A stretch of DNA of 64,000 nucleotides, taken from positions 537,936 to 601,935 of the forward strand of contig NZ_BSFD01000011.1 in the NCBI RefSeq assembly GCF_027922165.1, read 5' to 3'. Position numbers and translations under genes: made by a program. Below the pieces are notes generated by a model. The model was not told the origin of the DNA. It saw nothing but the letters and a program-made list of their open reading frames with translations, and ran no database searches. Source of the DNA: Brevundimonas intermedia (GTDB taxonomy: Bacteria; Pseudomonadota; Alphaproteobacteria; Caulobacterales; Caulobacteraceae). Below, piece by piece: positions 1-8,792 of the stretch. Numbering within the stretch: position 1 is the stretch's first letter; each line of letters begins with the position of its first letter.

Positions 1-508
1 CGTCAGCGGCCAAGGTCTCCTCGCCATAGGGCGACATGGCGTAGGATTCCGTTCCGTCCTTCTGGATCAGATGCGGAAAACGGGTCGGGTTCAGCTTGAC
101 CCAGGCCGGCGCATATTTGGGCGAGGTGTTTTTCCAGGTGGCGAACCACAGGATGACCAGACGCACGTCGTTGCGACGCGCCTCCTGCACCAAGTGATCG
201 ACGAAGGAGAAGTCGAACCGCCCCTCCTCCGGCTCCAGCTGTTCCCAGGCGATGGGAACCTGAACCGTATTGGCGCCGACATAGCGGATGGCCGGCCAAG
301 CCTCGGCCAGAGGCGCCGGGTAGTTGGTCGAATTATTGACCTGGGCGCCGAGGATGGTGAAGGGCGCGCCATCGACCATAAGCGCATGCCGTCCGTCCTG
401 TTGGACGAGCCGGGGGATCGGCGACTGCGCCTGGACCGGCGCCGCCGCCACGACTGCAACGACCGCGAACGACAGGGCCGAGCTCAAACCGCGTGCGAAA
501 AAACCCAT
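1..508 (-). CDS. GH35-type beta-galactosidase (DUF5597 class), N-terminal part
   Basis: This reading frame runs open to the left edge of the window, so only the first 169 residues are visible. It starts with an export signal (MGFFARG, a hydrophobic stretch, then APVQAQ with likely cleavage near residue 28). It continues into a TIM-barrel start with [32 protein letters not shown] and [11 protein letters not shown], a pattern typical of secreted GH35 beta-galactosidases of the DUF5597 class, such as the Cellvibrio enzyme acting on xyloglucan galactosyl groups. The exact substrate is inferred. The gene lies 74 bp downstream of a TonB receptor on the same strand, with a hairpin in the gap, so it is probably its co-transcribed periplasmic hydrolase. 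GH42-like or GH5-like barrels are less likely alternatives. Confidence 0.8.
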   Translation of the reverse strand, partial: MGFFARGLSSALSFAVVAVVAAAPVQAQSPIPRLVQQDGRHALMVDGAPFTILGAQVNNSTNYPAPLAEAWPAIRYVGANTVQVPIAWEQLEPEEGRFDFSFVDHLVQEARRNDVRLVILWFATWKNTSPKYAPAWVKLNPTRFPHLIQKDGTESYAMSPYGEETLAAD

Positions 509-540
509 CGCCGCCTCCCAACGTCGATAAGAAAACAGTC

Positions 541-566
541 GGGGCGCCGGCGGCTGCCGACGCCCC
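541..566 (-). terminator. Hairpin between TonB receptor and GH35 gene (attenuator or terminator)
   Basis: Arms at 541-551 and 556-566 pair over 11 bp with one mismatch around a 4-nt loop. Read on the minus strand the stem is followed by GACTGTTTTC. It sits between the receptor stop (583) and the enzyme start (508), so it may reduce read-through into the enzyme gene. The T tract is short, so termination is probably partial. Confidence 0.45.
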
Positions 567-582
567 GTTACTCAGATCCGGA

Positions 583-3477
583 TCAGAAGGCGGCGCGCAG
601 CACCACGGCGATCCGGCGGTCAGTGTCCACCCAGTTGTAGGGTGCCTTGCTGTCGGCGCTGCCGACCTTCAACACGGTCCGCTCATTCAGAATATTCGTC
701 GACTGAACGCCGATCTTCACGTCAGGCGTGAGATTGTAGAAGATCGAACCATCCAACTGGCCGAAGTCGCTGGCCCAGACGGGCGCATTGATGTTGGCCG
801 CCGAGGTGGTCATCAGATACTCCTCGCGCCAGTTGTAGGCGAGGCGCGCCGAGATGCCGTACTTCTCGTACAGGACCGCCAGATTATAGCTGGTCTTGGA
901 GAGACCTTCGAGCGGGAGTTCGTCGTCGGCGGCCTCGTTCTGCACCGAATCCAGAATGTTCTGGCTGGTGTTGCGGCCGCCGCTGCTATCGACATAGGTG
1001 AAGTTGGCCTGGACGCCCAGGCCACTCAGCGCGCCCGGCAGGAAGTCATAGAACTGGGAATAGGCCAGTTCGAAGCCGTCGATCTTGCCCTCGTCGCCAT
1101 TGGTGTAGCGCGTCATCAGGAAGTCGTAGGTGACCCCGCCATTGGTGTAGGTCTCCGTCGAGGAACCAGAGAAGATGTAATCCTTCAGGTCCTTGTGGAA
1201 GGCGGCGAAGGTCAGGCTGCCGGTCGGAGCGAAGTACCATTCCAGGCTGAAATCGTAGTTGGTCGCCTTTAGAGGCTCAAGGTTCGGATTGCCGCCGGTG
1301 CCCGTGAAGGGCGTCGTCGCGTTCAGCGTATAGCCGTCGGACTGGAAGTTGATTGACAGGTTGGTGAAGGGCTGAAGCTGGTACATTTCCGGCCGCAGGA
1401 TCGCGCGCGATACGGCGACGCGAGCCTGGAGAGTTTCAGTCAGGAACGCACGCAGGTTCAGGCTGGGGAGCACATTGGTGTACTCCTTGCTGATATCGGC
1501 GCCGGCAGCCAAGGCTCCGCCGGAAACGAACTGAACCGCTCTATTGAAGTCCGTGCAGTTCGCGCTGGCTGGGCACGAGCCCGTGATCGAAGGCAGGGTG
1601 ACGACCTGATTGGTCTCGGTCTTGGTCTTGACGACGCGCAGACCGACGTTGCCGTCGAAGGCCCGACCGAAGAAGCCGGTGTCATTGCCGAAACGGCTAT
1701 AGATGTAGGCTGCCTCGGTCGTTTCCTGCAGGTCGGTCACGCCGCCGTTGCCGCCGCCCAGGCGATAGCTGTCGTAGTCGTCGCTCAAGGGCGACCAACC
1801 CCAACCTGCAGTCTGGGTAGTTTTCAGGATGTCATAGGCGTGAGCCGTACCCTGATTCAGCAGGTCGGCCGTTGGGAACCAGGCGACGCCCGGAACCGCC
1901 GTATCTCCACGGAAGAAGTTGTCGAAGGTGTACAGGAAGGACGAGTCGCTCGCAGCTCCCGCGTCATCCAGATAGACGGTGTTGGCGTTGCCCAACCAAT
2001 ACTGGTTGGACAGCAGACCCCAGTTATAGCCGGTCTGGCGGTTTGTGTAGTTCTTGTCCGTCATGCGGACGCCGAACTCGACAGAGCGGAAGAAGTCGTT
2101 GTTTTCAAAGTCGTAGCGGGCGTCCAGACGACCAGCCAATTCGTCGGCCTCGTTGTCCTCGATGTGATCCATCGCGGCGGCCCACCAGTAGCTGGACTTG
2201 TCGTCCATCGAGCCGCCGGTGGAGGTGATGGTCGGCAGATCGCCATCGATAACGAACTGAAGATTCGGCCGATCTTCCAGCTGGGTGAAGGCCGTCATCG
2301 AATAGATTTCAGCGGTCGACTTGACGTACTGAAGGTCGCCGCTGAACGACCAGGCGCCGCCCGGCGTATATTTGAAGTTCAGCGCGACATCACCGGTCTT
2401 CTTGGTGTCGTCGCCGATGCGGGTGTCGGTGTTGTAGTTGGCGTCGAACACCGTCCCCGAAGTGAAGAAACCGTCTTCGTTATACGAATAGGTCGAGTTC
2501 GGCGTCAGGATGCTCTCGCTGCCCATCGCATATTCGACGTTATAGGTCTCGGCCTGCGAACCCAGCGCCTGCAAGGTGAACAGCCACTTGTCGTTCGGGC
2601 GCCACTGGGCCGCCAGGGCGACAGCGGTACGCTTCTGCTCCCAGTCGATGGTGCGCCAGCCCATGTTCTTGGGAATATAGACCGTTTCGCCGGCAAGACC
2701 CGTGCCGTCGGCGCTGTTGGCCGTCAGGACCACAGGATCATAGCGGTCAGCCGAAATGCTGTCGGTTCGGTTGCCCACATTCGAGATGCTGACGTTGGCC
2801 AGCAGGCCGAACTCGCCGAACCGTGTGTCCCAACGGTCGGACGCGATGACGCTGCCCGACCAGAAGCCCTTCTCCGACAGGTCGCCGTAATTGTAGTCTG
2901 TGTTGACGGCCAGCAGAGGCTCGCTGTTGTCAAACGGAACGCGCGTGCGAAGGTTGATGGTGCCGGCGATGCCGCCTTCGATCATGTTCGCGGCGACGTT
3001 CTTGTAGACATCCACGCCCGACAGCAGGTCGGCGGACACGTCTTCGAAGCTGAGGCCGCGGCCGCTGGAGGCCGAGAAGATGTCGCGCCCGTTGGTTTCG
3101 GAGCGAACGCCCGACAGGCCGCGCACGAAGACGCCGCCGCCTTCAGCCGCCAGACGGGCGGGGTCGCGAGCGGAGTTGGTGCGTTGCAGGGTGATGCCGG
3201 GGATACGCTGAAGCGCCTCGGACACCGACCGGTCCGGCAGAGCGCCGATATCAACAGCCGTCACCGAATCGACGATGACTTCAGAGTTCTTTTTGATCGC
3301 CTGAGCCGACCGCAACTGAGCGCGGATGCCGGTGACGACCACTTCATCGACCGTAGCGGCGTCGTCAGTTTGCGCCGCTTCCTGCGCAATGGACGTCGTC
3401 GGCGCCATGGCGGCGACGGCGACAAGCGAAGCGCCGCACAGAAGCGCGACACGGCGAACGTGATTTTGACGAGACAT
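583..3477 (-). CDS. TonB-dependent outer-membrane receptor (Caulobacter/Xanthomonas oligosaccharide type)
   Basis: The product is about 964 aa. It has a signal peptide (residues 1-32, ending SIAQ), a TonB-box-like DEVVVTG at 44-50, a plug domain (DSVTAVDIGALPDRSVSEAL, then RIPGITLQR), a long beta-barrel rich in aromatic strands, and the terminal phenylalanine (RAAF) expected of an outer-membrane barrel. The start at 3477 was chosen because the signal peptide begins there and GAGG lies just upstream; an earlier in-frame start at 3579 only adds a polar leader. This subfamily imports plant-polysaccharide oligomers. The neighbours (GH35, GH97, halogenases) suggest a galactose- or glucose-containing glycan, but the ligand cannot be read from the sequence. 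It is transcribed divergently from the halogenase operon across a shared operator candidate. Confidence 0.9.
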   Translation of the reverse strand: MSRQNHVRRVALLCGASLVAVAAMAPTTSIAQEAAQTDDAATVDEVVVTGIRAQLRSAQAIKKNSEVIVDSVTAVDIGALPDRSVSEALQRIPGITLQRTNSARDPARLAAEGGGVFVRGLSGVRSETNGRDIFSASSGRGLSFEDVSADLLSGVDVYKNVAANMIEGGIAGTINLRTRVPFDNSEPLLAVNTDYNYGDLSEKGFWSGSVIASDRWDTRFGEFGLLANVSISNVGNRTDSISADRYDPVVLTANSADGTGLAGETVYIPKNMGWRTIDWEQKRTAVALAAQWRPNDKWLFTLQALGSQAETYNVEYAMGSESILTPNSTYSYNEDGFFTSGTVFDANYNTDTRIGDDTKKTGDVALNFKYTPGGAWSFSGDLQYVKSTAEIYSMTAFTQLEDRPNLQFVIDGDLPTITSTGGSMDDKSSYWWAAAMDHIEDNEADELAGRLDARYDFENNDFFRSVEFGVRMTDKNYTNRQTGYNWGLLSNQYWLGNANTVYLDDAGAASDSSFLYTFDNFFRGDTAVPGVAWFPTADLLNQGTAHAYDILKTTQTAGWGWSPLSDDYDSYRLGGGNGGVTDLQETTEAAYIYSRFGNDTGFFGRAFDGNVGLRVVKTKTETNQVVTLPSITGSCPASANCTDFNRAVQFVSGGALAAGADISKEYTNVLPSLNLRAFLTETLQARVAVSRAILRPEMYQLQPFTNLSINFQSDGYTLNATTPFTGTGGNPNLEPLKATNYDFSLEWYFAPTGSLTFAAFHKDLKDYIFSGSSTETYTNGGVTYDFLMTRYTNGDEGKIDGFELAYSQFYDFLPGALSGLGVQANFTYVDSSGGRNTSQNILDSVQNEAADDELPLEGLSKTSYNLAVLYEKYGISARLAYNWREEYLMTTSAANINAPVWASDFGQLDGSIFYNLTPDVKIGVQSTNILNERTVLKVGSADSKAPYNWVDTDRRIAVVLRAAF

Positions 3478-3607
3478 TTGCCTCAAACCTTCCTGCTGGT
3501 CGCGCCCGTCGCTTATCAGCGTCGTGGGACGACATCCCTCCCGAAGTTGAGGTCCGCCGCTCTGAGACGACGTGACCACCTTTTAAGGATGCACAGGTTT
3601 TCATGCG

Positions 3608-3637
3608 TTGAAAAGCATTTTCTGATAGCGCTACCAT
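3608..3637 (+). promoter_or_regulatory. LacI/XylR-type operator overlapping a promoter candidate
   Basis: The palindrome TGATAGCGCTACCA at 3623-3636 matches 13 of 14 bases of the perfect palindrome TGGTAGCGCTACCA upstream of xylX (28837-28850). It lies in the 235-bp divergent region between the TonB receptor (start 3477) and the halogenase operon (start 3713). On the plus strand TTGAAA (3608-3613) and TACCAT (3632-3637), 18 nt apart, could form a promoter whose -10 is covered by the operator. The operator is well supported; the promoter boxes are tentative. Confidence 0.6.
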
Positions 3638-3712
3638 TAATGCCGTCCGGCGGGCTTTGCTTTACCGTGTGCGGCAACAGGATCGGCGAAAAGCCGGCGT
3701 GGAGGGAGAGGA

Positions 3713-5224
3713 ATGAACGACTCGTCGGGAGCGGTGCGCCGCATCACTATCGTCGGCGGCGGTACGGCCGGCTGGATGGCCGCCGCCGCCTTGGCCCGCG
3801 CTTTCACCCGCCCGTCGGGCCTAGCCGTCGAAATTACCTTGGTCGAGTCGGACGCCATAGGAACCGTAGGCGTCGGCGAGGCGACCATCCCGCCGATCCG
3901 TCAGTTCATCCGAATGCTGGGACTGGCTGAAGATGACTTCATCCGGTCCACGGCCGCCACCGCCAAATTGGGCATTGCGTTCAAGGACTGGAGCAGCCCC
4001 GGCTCAGACTATTTCCATGGCTTCGGCGATTATGGCCCAACGGTCGCCGGACAGCCCTGGCGGCAATACCTGTTCCGACTGAAAACAGCGGGCCGGATAG
4101 AGGGTCTGGAACCCTGGTCGGCGCCGACCGCCATGTCGCGCGCCGGCCGGTTCGCTCCGCCGGTGGCCGACCCCCGTTCCGTTCTGTCTCATTATTCCTA
4201 CGCTTTCCAGTTCGACGCCGGCCTGTTCGCGCGTCGTCTGCGGACCCTGGCGGAAGGTCTGGGAGTGACGCGCTGCGAGGGTCGGGTCGTCGATGTCGTT
4301 CAGGATCCGGACAAAGGACTTGTCGCGGCCGTACAGCTAGAGGACGGCCGCCGGGTCGAGGCCGACCTGTTCATCGACTGTTCGGGCTTCCGAGGCCTTT
4401 TGATCGAACAGACGATGAAGGCGGGGTACGAGGACTGGAGCCATTGGCTCCCCTGTGACCGAGCCGTCGCCCTGCCCTGCGCGGCAACCCGCCCGGCAGA
4501 GCCGTTCACGACGGCCCGCGCCCGTTCAGCCGGCTGGCAATGGCGTATCCCGCTGCAGCACCGGGTCGGCAACGGCTATGTCTATTCCAGCGCTCACATC
4601 GAAGACCAGACGGCGTTGGATGACCTGATCGGTCAGATGGAATCGCCGCCCCTAGCTGAGCCCAACCGCCTGAGGTTCGTCACCGGGCGTAGGCGGGAGG
4701 TCTGGAAGGGCAATGTCGTCTCCCTCGGACTGGCTTCGGGTTTTCTGGAGCCGTTGGAGTCGACCAGCATCAATCTGATCCAGACCGGCATCGGCCGGCT
4801 GCTCGAGATGTTCCCCGATCGCAGTTTCGATCCCGTGCTTGTCCGCGAGTACAATCGTCGTTCGGCGCAAGAGTTCGAGCGGATTCGGGATTTCATCGTA
4901 CTGCACTATCACTTGGCGCAACGGAAGGACGGCGATCTGTGGCGGCGCTGCCGCGAGACCACGCCGCCCGACAGCCTGCTTCACAAGATCGAACTTTTCC
5001 GCGCACGCGGCGACATCCCCTTGCTGGAAGACGAGTCCTTCCGCGAGGACAGTTGGACCGCTGTCTTCACCGGCCTGGGCGTCTGGCCGCGACAGGCGAC
5101 GCCGCTCGTCGGAATCGACAAGTTGGATGATGTCGAGCGCCAAGCCGCACGCTTCGCCGACCTGATCCGTCAGGCCGTCGCCAGCCTCCCCCCCCATTCC
5201 GAACATTTCACCGGTTACGCCTGA
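3713..5224 (+). CDS. Flavin-dependent tryptophan-halogenase family protein, first copy
   Basis: 503 aa. The FAD-binding GGGTAGW motif is at 15-21. The halogenase signature WxWxIP appears as WQWRIP at 275-280. Both key catalytic positions are present: a lysine in TAKLGIAF (K85, equivalent to PrnA K79) and a glutamate in GFLEPLEST (E346). The residues for hypohalous-acid chemistry therefore look intact. Homologues of this group sit beside TonB receptors in Xanthomonas and Caulobacterales sugar loci. From memory, the related BrvH from Brevundimonas and several Xanthomonas enzymes brominate indoles in vitro; the natural substrate is unknown. It is the first gene of a translationally coupled trio with the next halogenase and GH97. 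A reduced flavin supplier is needed but not encoded nearby. Confidence 0.9.
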   Translation: MNDSSGAVRRITIVGGGTAGWMAAAALARAFTRPSGLAVEITLVESDAIGTVGVGEATIPPIRQFIRMLGLAEDDFIRSTAATAKLGIAFKDWSSPGSDYFHGFGDYGPTVAGQPWRQYLFRLKTAGRIEGLEPWSAPTAMSRAGRFAPPVADPRSVLSHYSYAFQFDAGLFARRLRTLAEGLGVTRCEGRVVDVVQDPDKGLVAAVQLEDGRRVEADLFIDCSGFRGLLIEQTMKAGYEDWSHWLPCDRAVALPCAATRPAEPFTTARARSAGWQWRIPLQHRVGNGYVYSSAHIEDQTALDDLIGQMESPPLAEPNRLRFVTGRRREVWKGNVVSLGLASGFLEPLESTSINLIQTGIGRLLEMFPDRSFDPVLVREYNRRSAQEFERIRDFIVLHYHLAQRKDGDLWRRCRETTPPDSLLHKIELFRARGDIPLLEDESFREDSWTAVFTGLGVWPRQATPLVGIDKLDDVERQAARFADLIRQAVASLPPHSEHFTGYA

Positions 5225-6762
5225 TGGCCCCGGCGCCGGTTCAACGCATCCTGATCGTCGGCGGCGGCACAGCCGGTTGGATGGCGGCAGCCGCCCTGTC
5301 GCACATACTGGGCACGGCGGTTCGGATCGAGCTTGTCGAGTCAGAGGCCGTCGGCACGGTCGGCGTCGGCGAGGCCACAATCCCGCCGATCAAGCTTTTC
5401 AACCAGTTGCTTGGCATCGACGAGAACACTTTCATCCGCGAGACCCAGGCCACGTTCAAACTGGGCATCGCATTCCAGGATTGGTTGCGCCAAGGGCACG
5501 GCTATTTCCATCCCTTCGGCGCCTATGGCGCACCGCTCGGCGTGGCGGCCTTTCACCAGTACTGGCTGAGGGCGCACGACGGCGACAGCCGTGTCGGCGA
5601 ACTGGCTGAATATGCGCCTACAGAAGTGGCTGCGCGACTGGGGCGGTTCGCCCGCCCCGAGGACATGCCACACTCGCCGTTGGCGCGGATGACCTACGCC
5701 TTCCATTTCGACGCCGGTCTCTATGCCCGCTTTTTGCGGCGTCAATCAGAAGCGCGCGGGGTCACTCGTCACGAAGGCCGTATCGCCAAGGTGAAACTAC
5801 GCGACAGCGACGGCTTCATCCATTCCGTCAAACTGGAAGACGGCCGCGAACTGGCGGCCGACTTCTTCATCGATTGCTCCGGTTTCCGCGGCTTGCTGAT
5901 CGAGGGTGCGCTGAAGACCGGCTACGAGGACTGGACCCACTGGCTGCCTGCCGACCGCGCCGTGGCCATGCCGTGCGCCCGCGTGGCGCCGCCGACACCC
6001 TACACCCAATCCACGGCCCTGTCGGCGGGCTGGCGCTGGCGCATCCCGCTTCAGCACCGGACGGGCAACGGCTATGTCTATAGCAGCGCCTTCCTGTCCG
6101 ACGATGAGGCCGAGGCGACGCTTCGGGCGTCGCTGGACGGACCTGCGGCGGGCGAGCCCAACTTCCTGCGGTTCACGACCGGCCGCCGGCGCAAGACTTG
6201 GAACAAGAACTGTCTGTCCCTGGGACTGGCCTCCGGTTTCGTCGAACCCCTGGAATCGACAAGCATCCACCTCATCCAGTCGGGTCTGTCCAAGCTCTTG
6301 CTCAGCTTTCCCGATACCGGCTTCGCGCAGGCGGACATCGACAACTACAACCGGCTGATGCAGACCGAATTCGAACGGGTCCGCGACTTCATCATCCTGC
6401 ACTACCACGCGACCGAGCGGGACGACGCCCCGCTCTGGCGTCAGGTTCGCGCTATGGCGATACCCGACAGCCTGACCCAGAAGATTGATCTGTTCCGCAG
6501 TCGCGGTCGGGTCTTCCGCTACGAAGACGAACTGTTCCAGGAAGCTAGCTGGGTTGCAGTCCTGATGGGCCAAGGTGTGTTCCCCGCCCGCTGCGACCCG
6601 CTGACCGAAACCGTTGCACAGGACCAGGTTCGTCACCGGCTGAACGAGATCCGCTTGGCCATCCGGCGCGCCGTGGAGCAGATGCCCACACACGAAAGCT
6701 ATATTTCCAGCCGCTGCGCGGTAGGGCCTCTTGCAGCTGCTGAAACTAGGAATCCTGTATGA
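5224..6762 (+). CDS. Flavin-dependent tryptophan-halogenase family protein, second copy
   Basis: 512 aa, clearly paralogous to the preceding gene along its whole length. GGGTAGW lies near the N-terminus (14-20), the catalytic lysine is K79 in TFKLGIAF, WRWRIP matches WxWxIP, and the glutamate is in GFVEPLEST. Its start codon overlaps the previous stop by one base (TGATG) and its own stop overlaps the GH97 start (ATGA), so all three should be made in linked amounts. Divergence from the first copy is greatest between residues 90 and 150 and near the C-terminus, the regions that usually shape the substrate pocket, suggesting different substrates or a heteromeric arrangement rather than a recent duplicate. 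Confidence 0.9.
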   Translation: MAPAPVQRILIVGGGTAGWMAAAALSHILGTAVRIELVESEAVGTVGVGEATIPPIKLFNQLLGIDENTFIRETQATFKLGIAFQDWLRQGHGYFHPFGAYGAPLGVAAFHQYWLRAHDGDSRVGELAEYAPTEVAARLGRFARPEDMPHSPLARMTYAFHFDAGLYARFLRRQSEARGVTRHEGRIAKVKLRDSDGFIHSVKLEDGRELAADFFIDCSGFRGLLIEGALKTGYEDWTHWLPADRAVAMPCARVAPPTPYTQSTALSAGWRWRIPLQHRTGNGYVYSSAFLSDDEAEATLRASLDGPAAGEPNFLRFTTGRRRKTWNKNCLSLGLASGFVEPLESTSIHLIQSGLSKLLLSFPDTGFAQADIDNYNRLMQTEFERVRDFIILHYHATERDDAPLWRQVRAMAIPDSLTQKIDLFRSRGRVFRYEDELFQEASWVAVLMGQGVFPARCDPLTETVAQDQVRHRLNEIRLAIRRAVEQMPTHESYISSRCAVGPLAAAETRNPV

Positions 6763-8741
6763 CGTCTTTAGTCGTGAGACTGCTGAGCGGCGCGGCCCTT
6801 GCTGCCTGGGTCAACGCCATGCCGGCCGCCGCCTTCGCCGACCCGATCGATCTCGCCTCGCCCAATGGGCGATTAACCGTCCGAGTGGAAATGCTCGAAG
6901 GCAAGCCTTCGCTGTCCGTGCTGCGTGACGGCCAGGTTCTTGTTGCTCCATCCTTGATCGGCCTGACGCTGGAGAACCGCGTGACGGTAGGCGGCGACGA
7001 GGCTTTTACGGCATCGCCGATCCGACAGGGCGTGGATGACTATGCCCTGCTGGGGCGGACGTCCCGTGTGCGCTCCAACTGGCGCGAGGTCACATTGACC
7101 CCAGTCTCCGCAGACAACAAACCCGCGATGGTTCTTGTGCTTCGCGCCCATGACGACGGGGTCGCCTTCCGCTATCGGGTGCCGGCCGGCCAGGACGCGC
7201 CGCTGGGCGTGGTGGCGGAGAACACCCAGTTCGCCTTCCCTTCGGACTATGGCTGCTGGGGACTGAATCTCGGCCGGTTCAACTCCAGCCACGAAGGCGA
7301 GTTCGACCCAATCCTCGCCTCGCGGATCCGCGACCACAACGCCTACGACGCCCCTCTGGTCTGCGAAACGGCGCCGGGCGGGCCTGCCTTCGCCATCGCC
7401 GAGGCCGACCTTAAAAACTATCCGGGCCTGTACCTAACCGGACGCGGCGACGGCGGCTTGGGCGTGCAGGCCAAGCTGGCTCCACGGCCGGACGCGCCTG
7501 GCGGCGTCCCCGCCGTCGTGGCGACGGCGCGTATCGGGCAGGACCTGGAGACGCCGTGGCGGGTGATCATGGTCGGCGACCATGCCGGCGACCTGATCGA
7601 ATCCACCCTGATCACCGATCTCAGCGCGCCGGCGACGTTTGATGCGTCGTGGGTCAAACCGGGGAAATCGGCGTGGGACTGGTGGAACGGCGGCCATATC
7701 GACGCGGTGCAAGACAGCGGCATGAACACCGCCACCTTCAAGGCCTTCATCGACTTCGCCGCCGCCAACGGGCTTCAGTATGTTACGATCGACGAGGGCT
7801 GGTATCGCGGCGCCGGCGGCGGCGGGGTCGTTCGGCCCGGCGTGGACGTGACCGAAACCATCCCGCAGATCGACATACCGGAACTGGTCGCCTATGGCCG
7901 CGCCAAAGGGGTGGGCCTGTTTCTGTGGCTTAACTGGAAGGCGCTGGACGCCCAGTTCGACGCCGCCCTGGACCGCTACCAGACCTGGGGGATCGCCGGG
8001 ATCAAGGTCGATTTCATGGACCGAGACGACCAAGTGATGGTCGATTGGTATCACAGGCTGCTAGCCGAAGCGGCGCAGCGGCGTCTGATGGTCAATCTGC
8101 ACGGCGCCTTCCACCCGACCGGCCTGACCCGGACCTACCCCAACTTCATCACCCAGGAAGGGGTGCTGGGGGCCGAAAACAACAAATGGTCCAGCCGGAT
8201 CACCGCCGACCACAACGTCACCCTGGCCTATACGCGTATGCTGCTGGGCCCCATGGACTATACGCCCGGCGGGTTCGGCAACCAGACGCCCGAAACCTTC
8301 CAGTGGCGGTTCCTGCGGCCCACGGTGATGACAACCCGGGCGCACGGGCTGGCGATGTTCGTCGTCTATGAAAGCCCGCTCCAGACCGTCGCTGACACGC
8401 CCGACGCCTACGCCGGCCAGCCGGAGACGGCCTTCATCGGCCAGGTTCCGACGACCTGGGACGAAACCCGGTTCATTTCAGGCGAGATCGGCCAGTCGAT
8501 CGTCCTCGCGCGTCGCAAGGGTCGCGACTGGTACGTGGGCGCCATGACCAATGCGGACGCGCGGACCATAAGCCTGCCGCTCGACTTCCTTGGACGCGGC
8601 CGGTTCGAAGCGACCGTCTACGCCGACACCGATGCACCGAACCGCACGGCGATCTCGACCCAGACGGTGGAGAGCGGAACGACGCTGAGGCTGGCGCTGA
8701 AACCCAGCGGCGGGGCGGCGATCAGGATCACGCCCCGCTGA
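6759..8741 (+). CDS. GH97 family alpha-glycosidase, exported
   Basis: 660 aa with a signal peptide (cleavage near residue 27, AFA/DP). The N-terminal beta-sandwich carries the GH97 pattern LASPNGRLTV. The catalytic (beta/alpha)8 barrel contains KSAWDWWNGG, YVTIDEGWY, GIKVDFMDRDDQ and ITQEGVLGAENNKW, followed by a C-terminal beta domain. GH97 includes inverting alpha-glucosidases (SusB) and retaining alpha-galactosidases. The aspartate in KVDF is where, as I recall, retaining members carry the nucleophile, which favours alpha-galactosidase-type activity; this is an inference. It is the last gene of the halogenase operon and is followed by a strong hairpin. It probably trims oligosaccharides delivered by the divergent TonB receptor. 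Confidence 0.9.
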   Translation: MTSLVVRLLSGAALAAWVNAMPAAAFADPIDLASPNGRLTVRVEMLEGKPSLSVLRDGQVLVAPSLIGLTLENRVTVGGDEAFTASPIRQGVDDYALLGRTSRVRSNWREVTLTPVSADNKPAMVLVLRAHDDGVAFRYRVPAGQDAPLGVVAENTQFAFPSDYGCWGLNLGRFNSSHEGEFDPILASRIRDHNAYDAPLVCETAPGGPAFAIAEADLKNYPGLYLTGRGDGGLGVQAKLAPRPDAPGGVPAVVATARIGQDLETPWRVIMVGDHAGDLIESTLITDLSAPATFDASWVKPGKSAWDWWNGGHIDAVQDSGMNTATFKAFIDFAAANGLQYVTIDEGWYRGAGGGGVVRPGVDVTETIPQIDIPELVAYGRAKGVGLFLWLNWKALDAQFDAALDRYQTWGIAGIKVDFMDRDDQVMVDWYHRLLAEAAQRRLMVNLHGAFHPTGLTRTYPNFITQEGVLGAENNKWSSRITADHNVTLAYTRMLLGPMDYTPGGFGNQTPETFQWRFLRPTVMTTRAHGLAMFVVYESPLQTVADTPDAYAGQPETAFIGQVPTTWDETRFISGEIGQSIVLARRKGRDWYVGAMTNADARTISLPLDFLGRGRFEATVYADTDAPNRTAISTQTVESGTTLRLALKPSGGAAIRITPR

Positions 8742-8748
8742 CGCAAAA

Positions 8749-8780
8749 AAAGGGGCGGCTCGCGCCGCCCCTTTCCTTTT
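8749..8780. terminator. Bidirectional intrinsic terminator
   Basis: An 11-bp perfect stem (8749-8759 with 8764-8774, loop TCGC) has an A run on the left and a T-rich tail (TTTCCTTTT) on the right. It lies between convergent GH97 and the dehydratase gene and can serve both strands. Confidence 0.85.
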
Positions 8781-8792
8781 GGCCATGACGCC

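Noticed and set aside
1840..3930. A 696-codon open frame on the plus strand opposite the first TonB receptor
   Set aside because: It lies entirely antisense to a receptor with clear signal peptide, plug and barrel motifs. Its translation is Arg/Gly/Val-rich with no domain, typical of GC-rich shadow frames.
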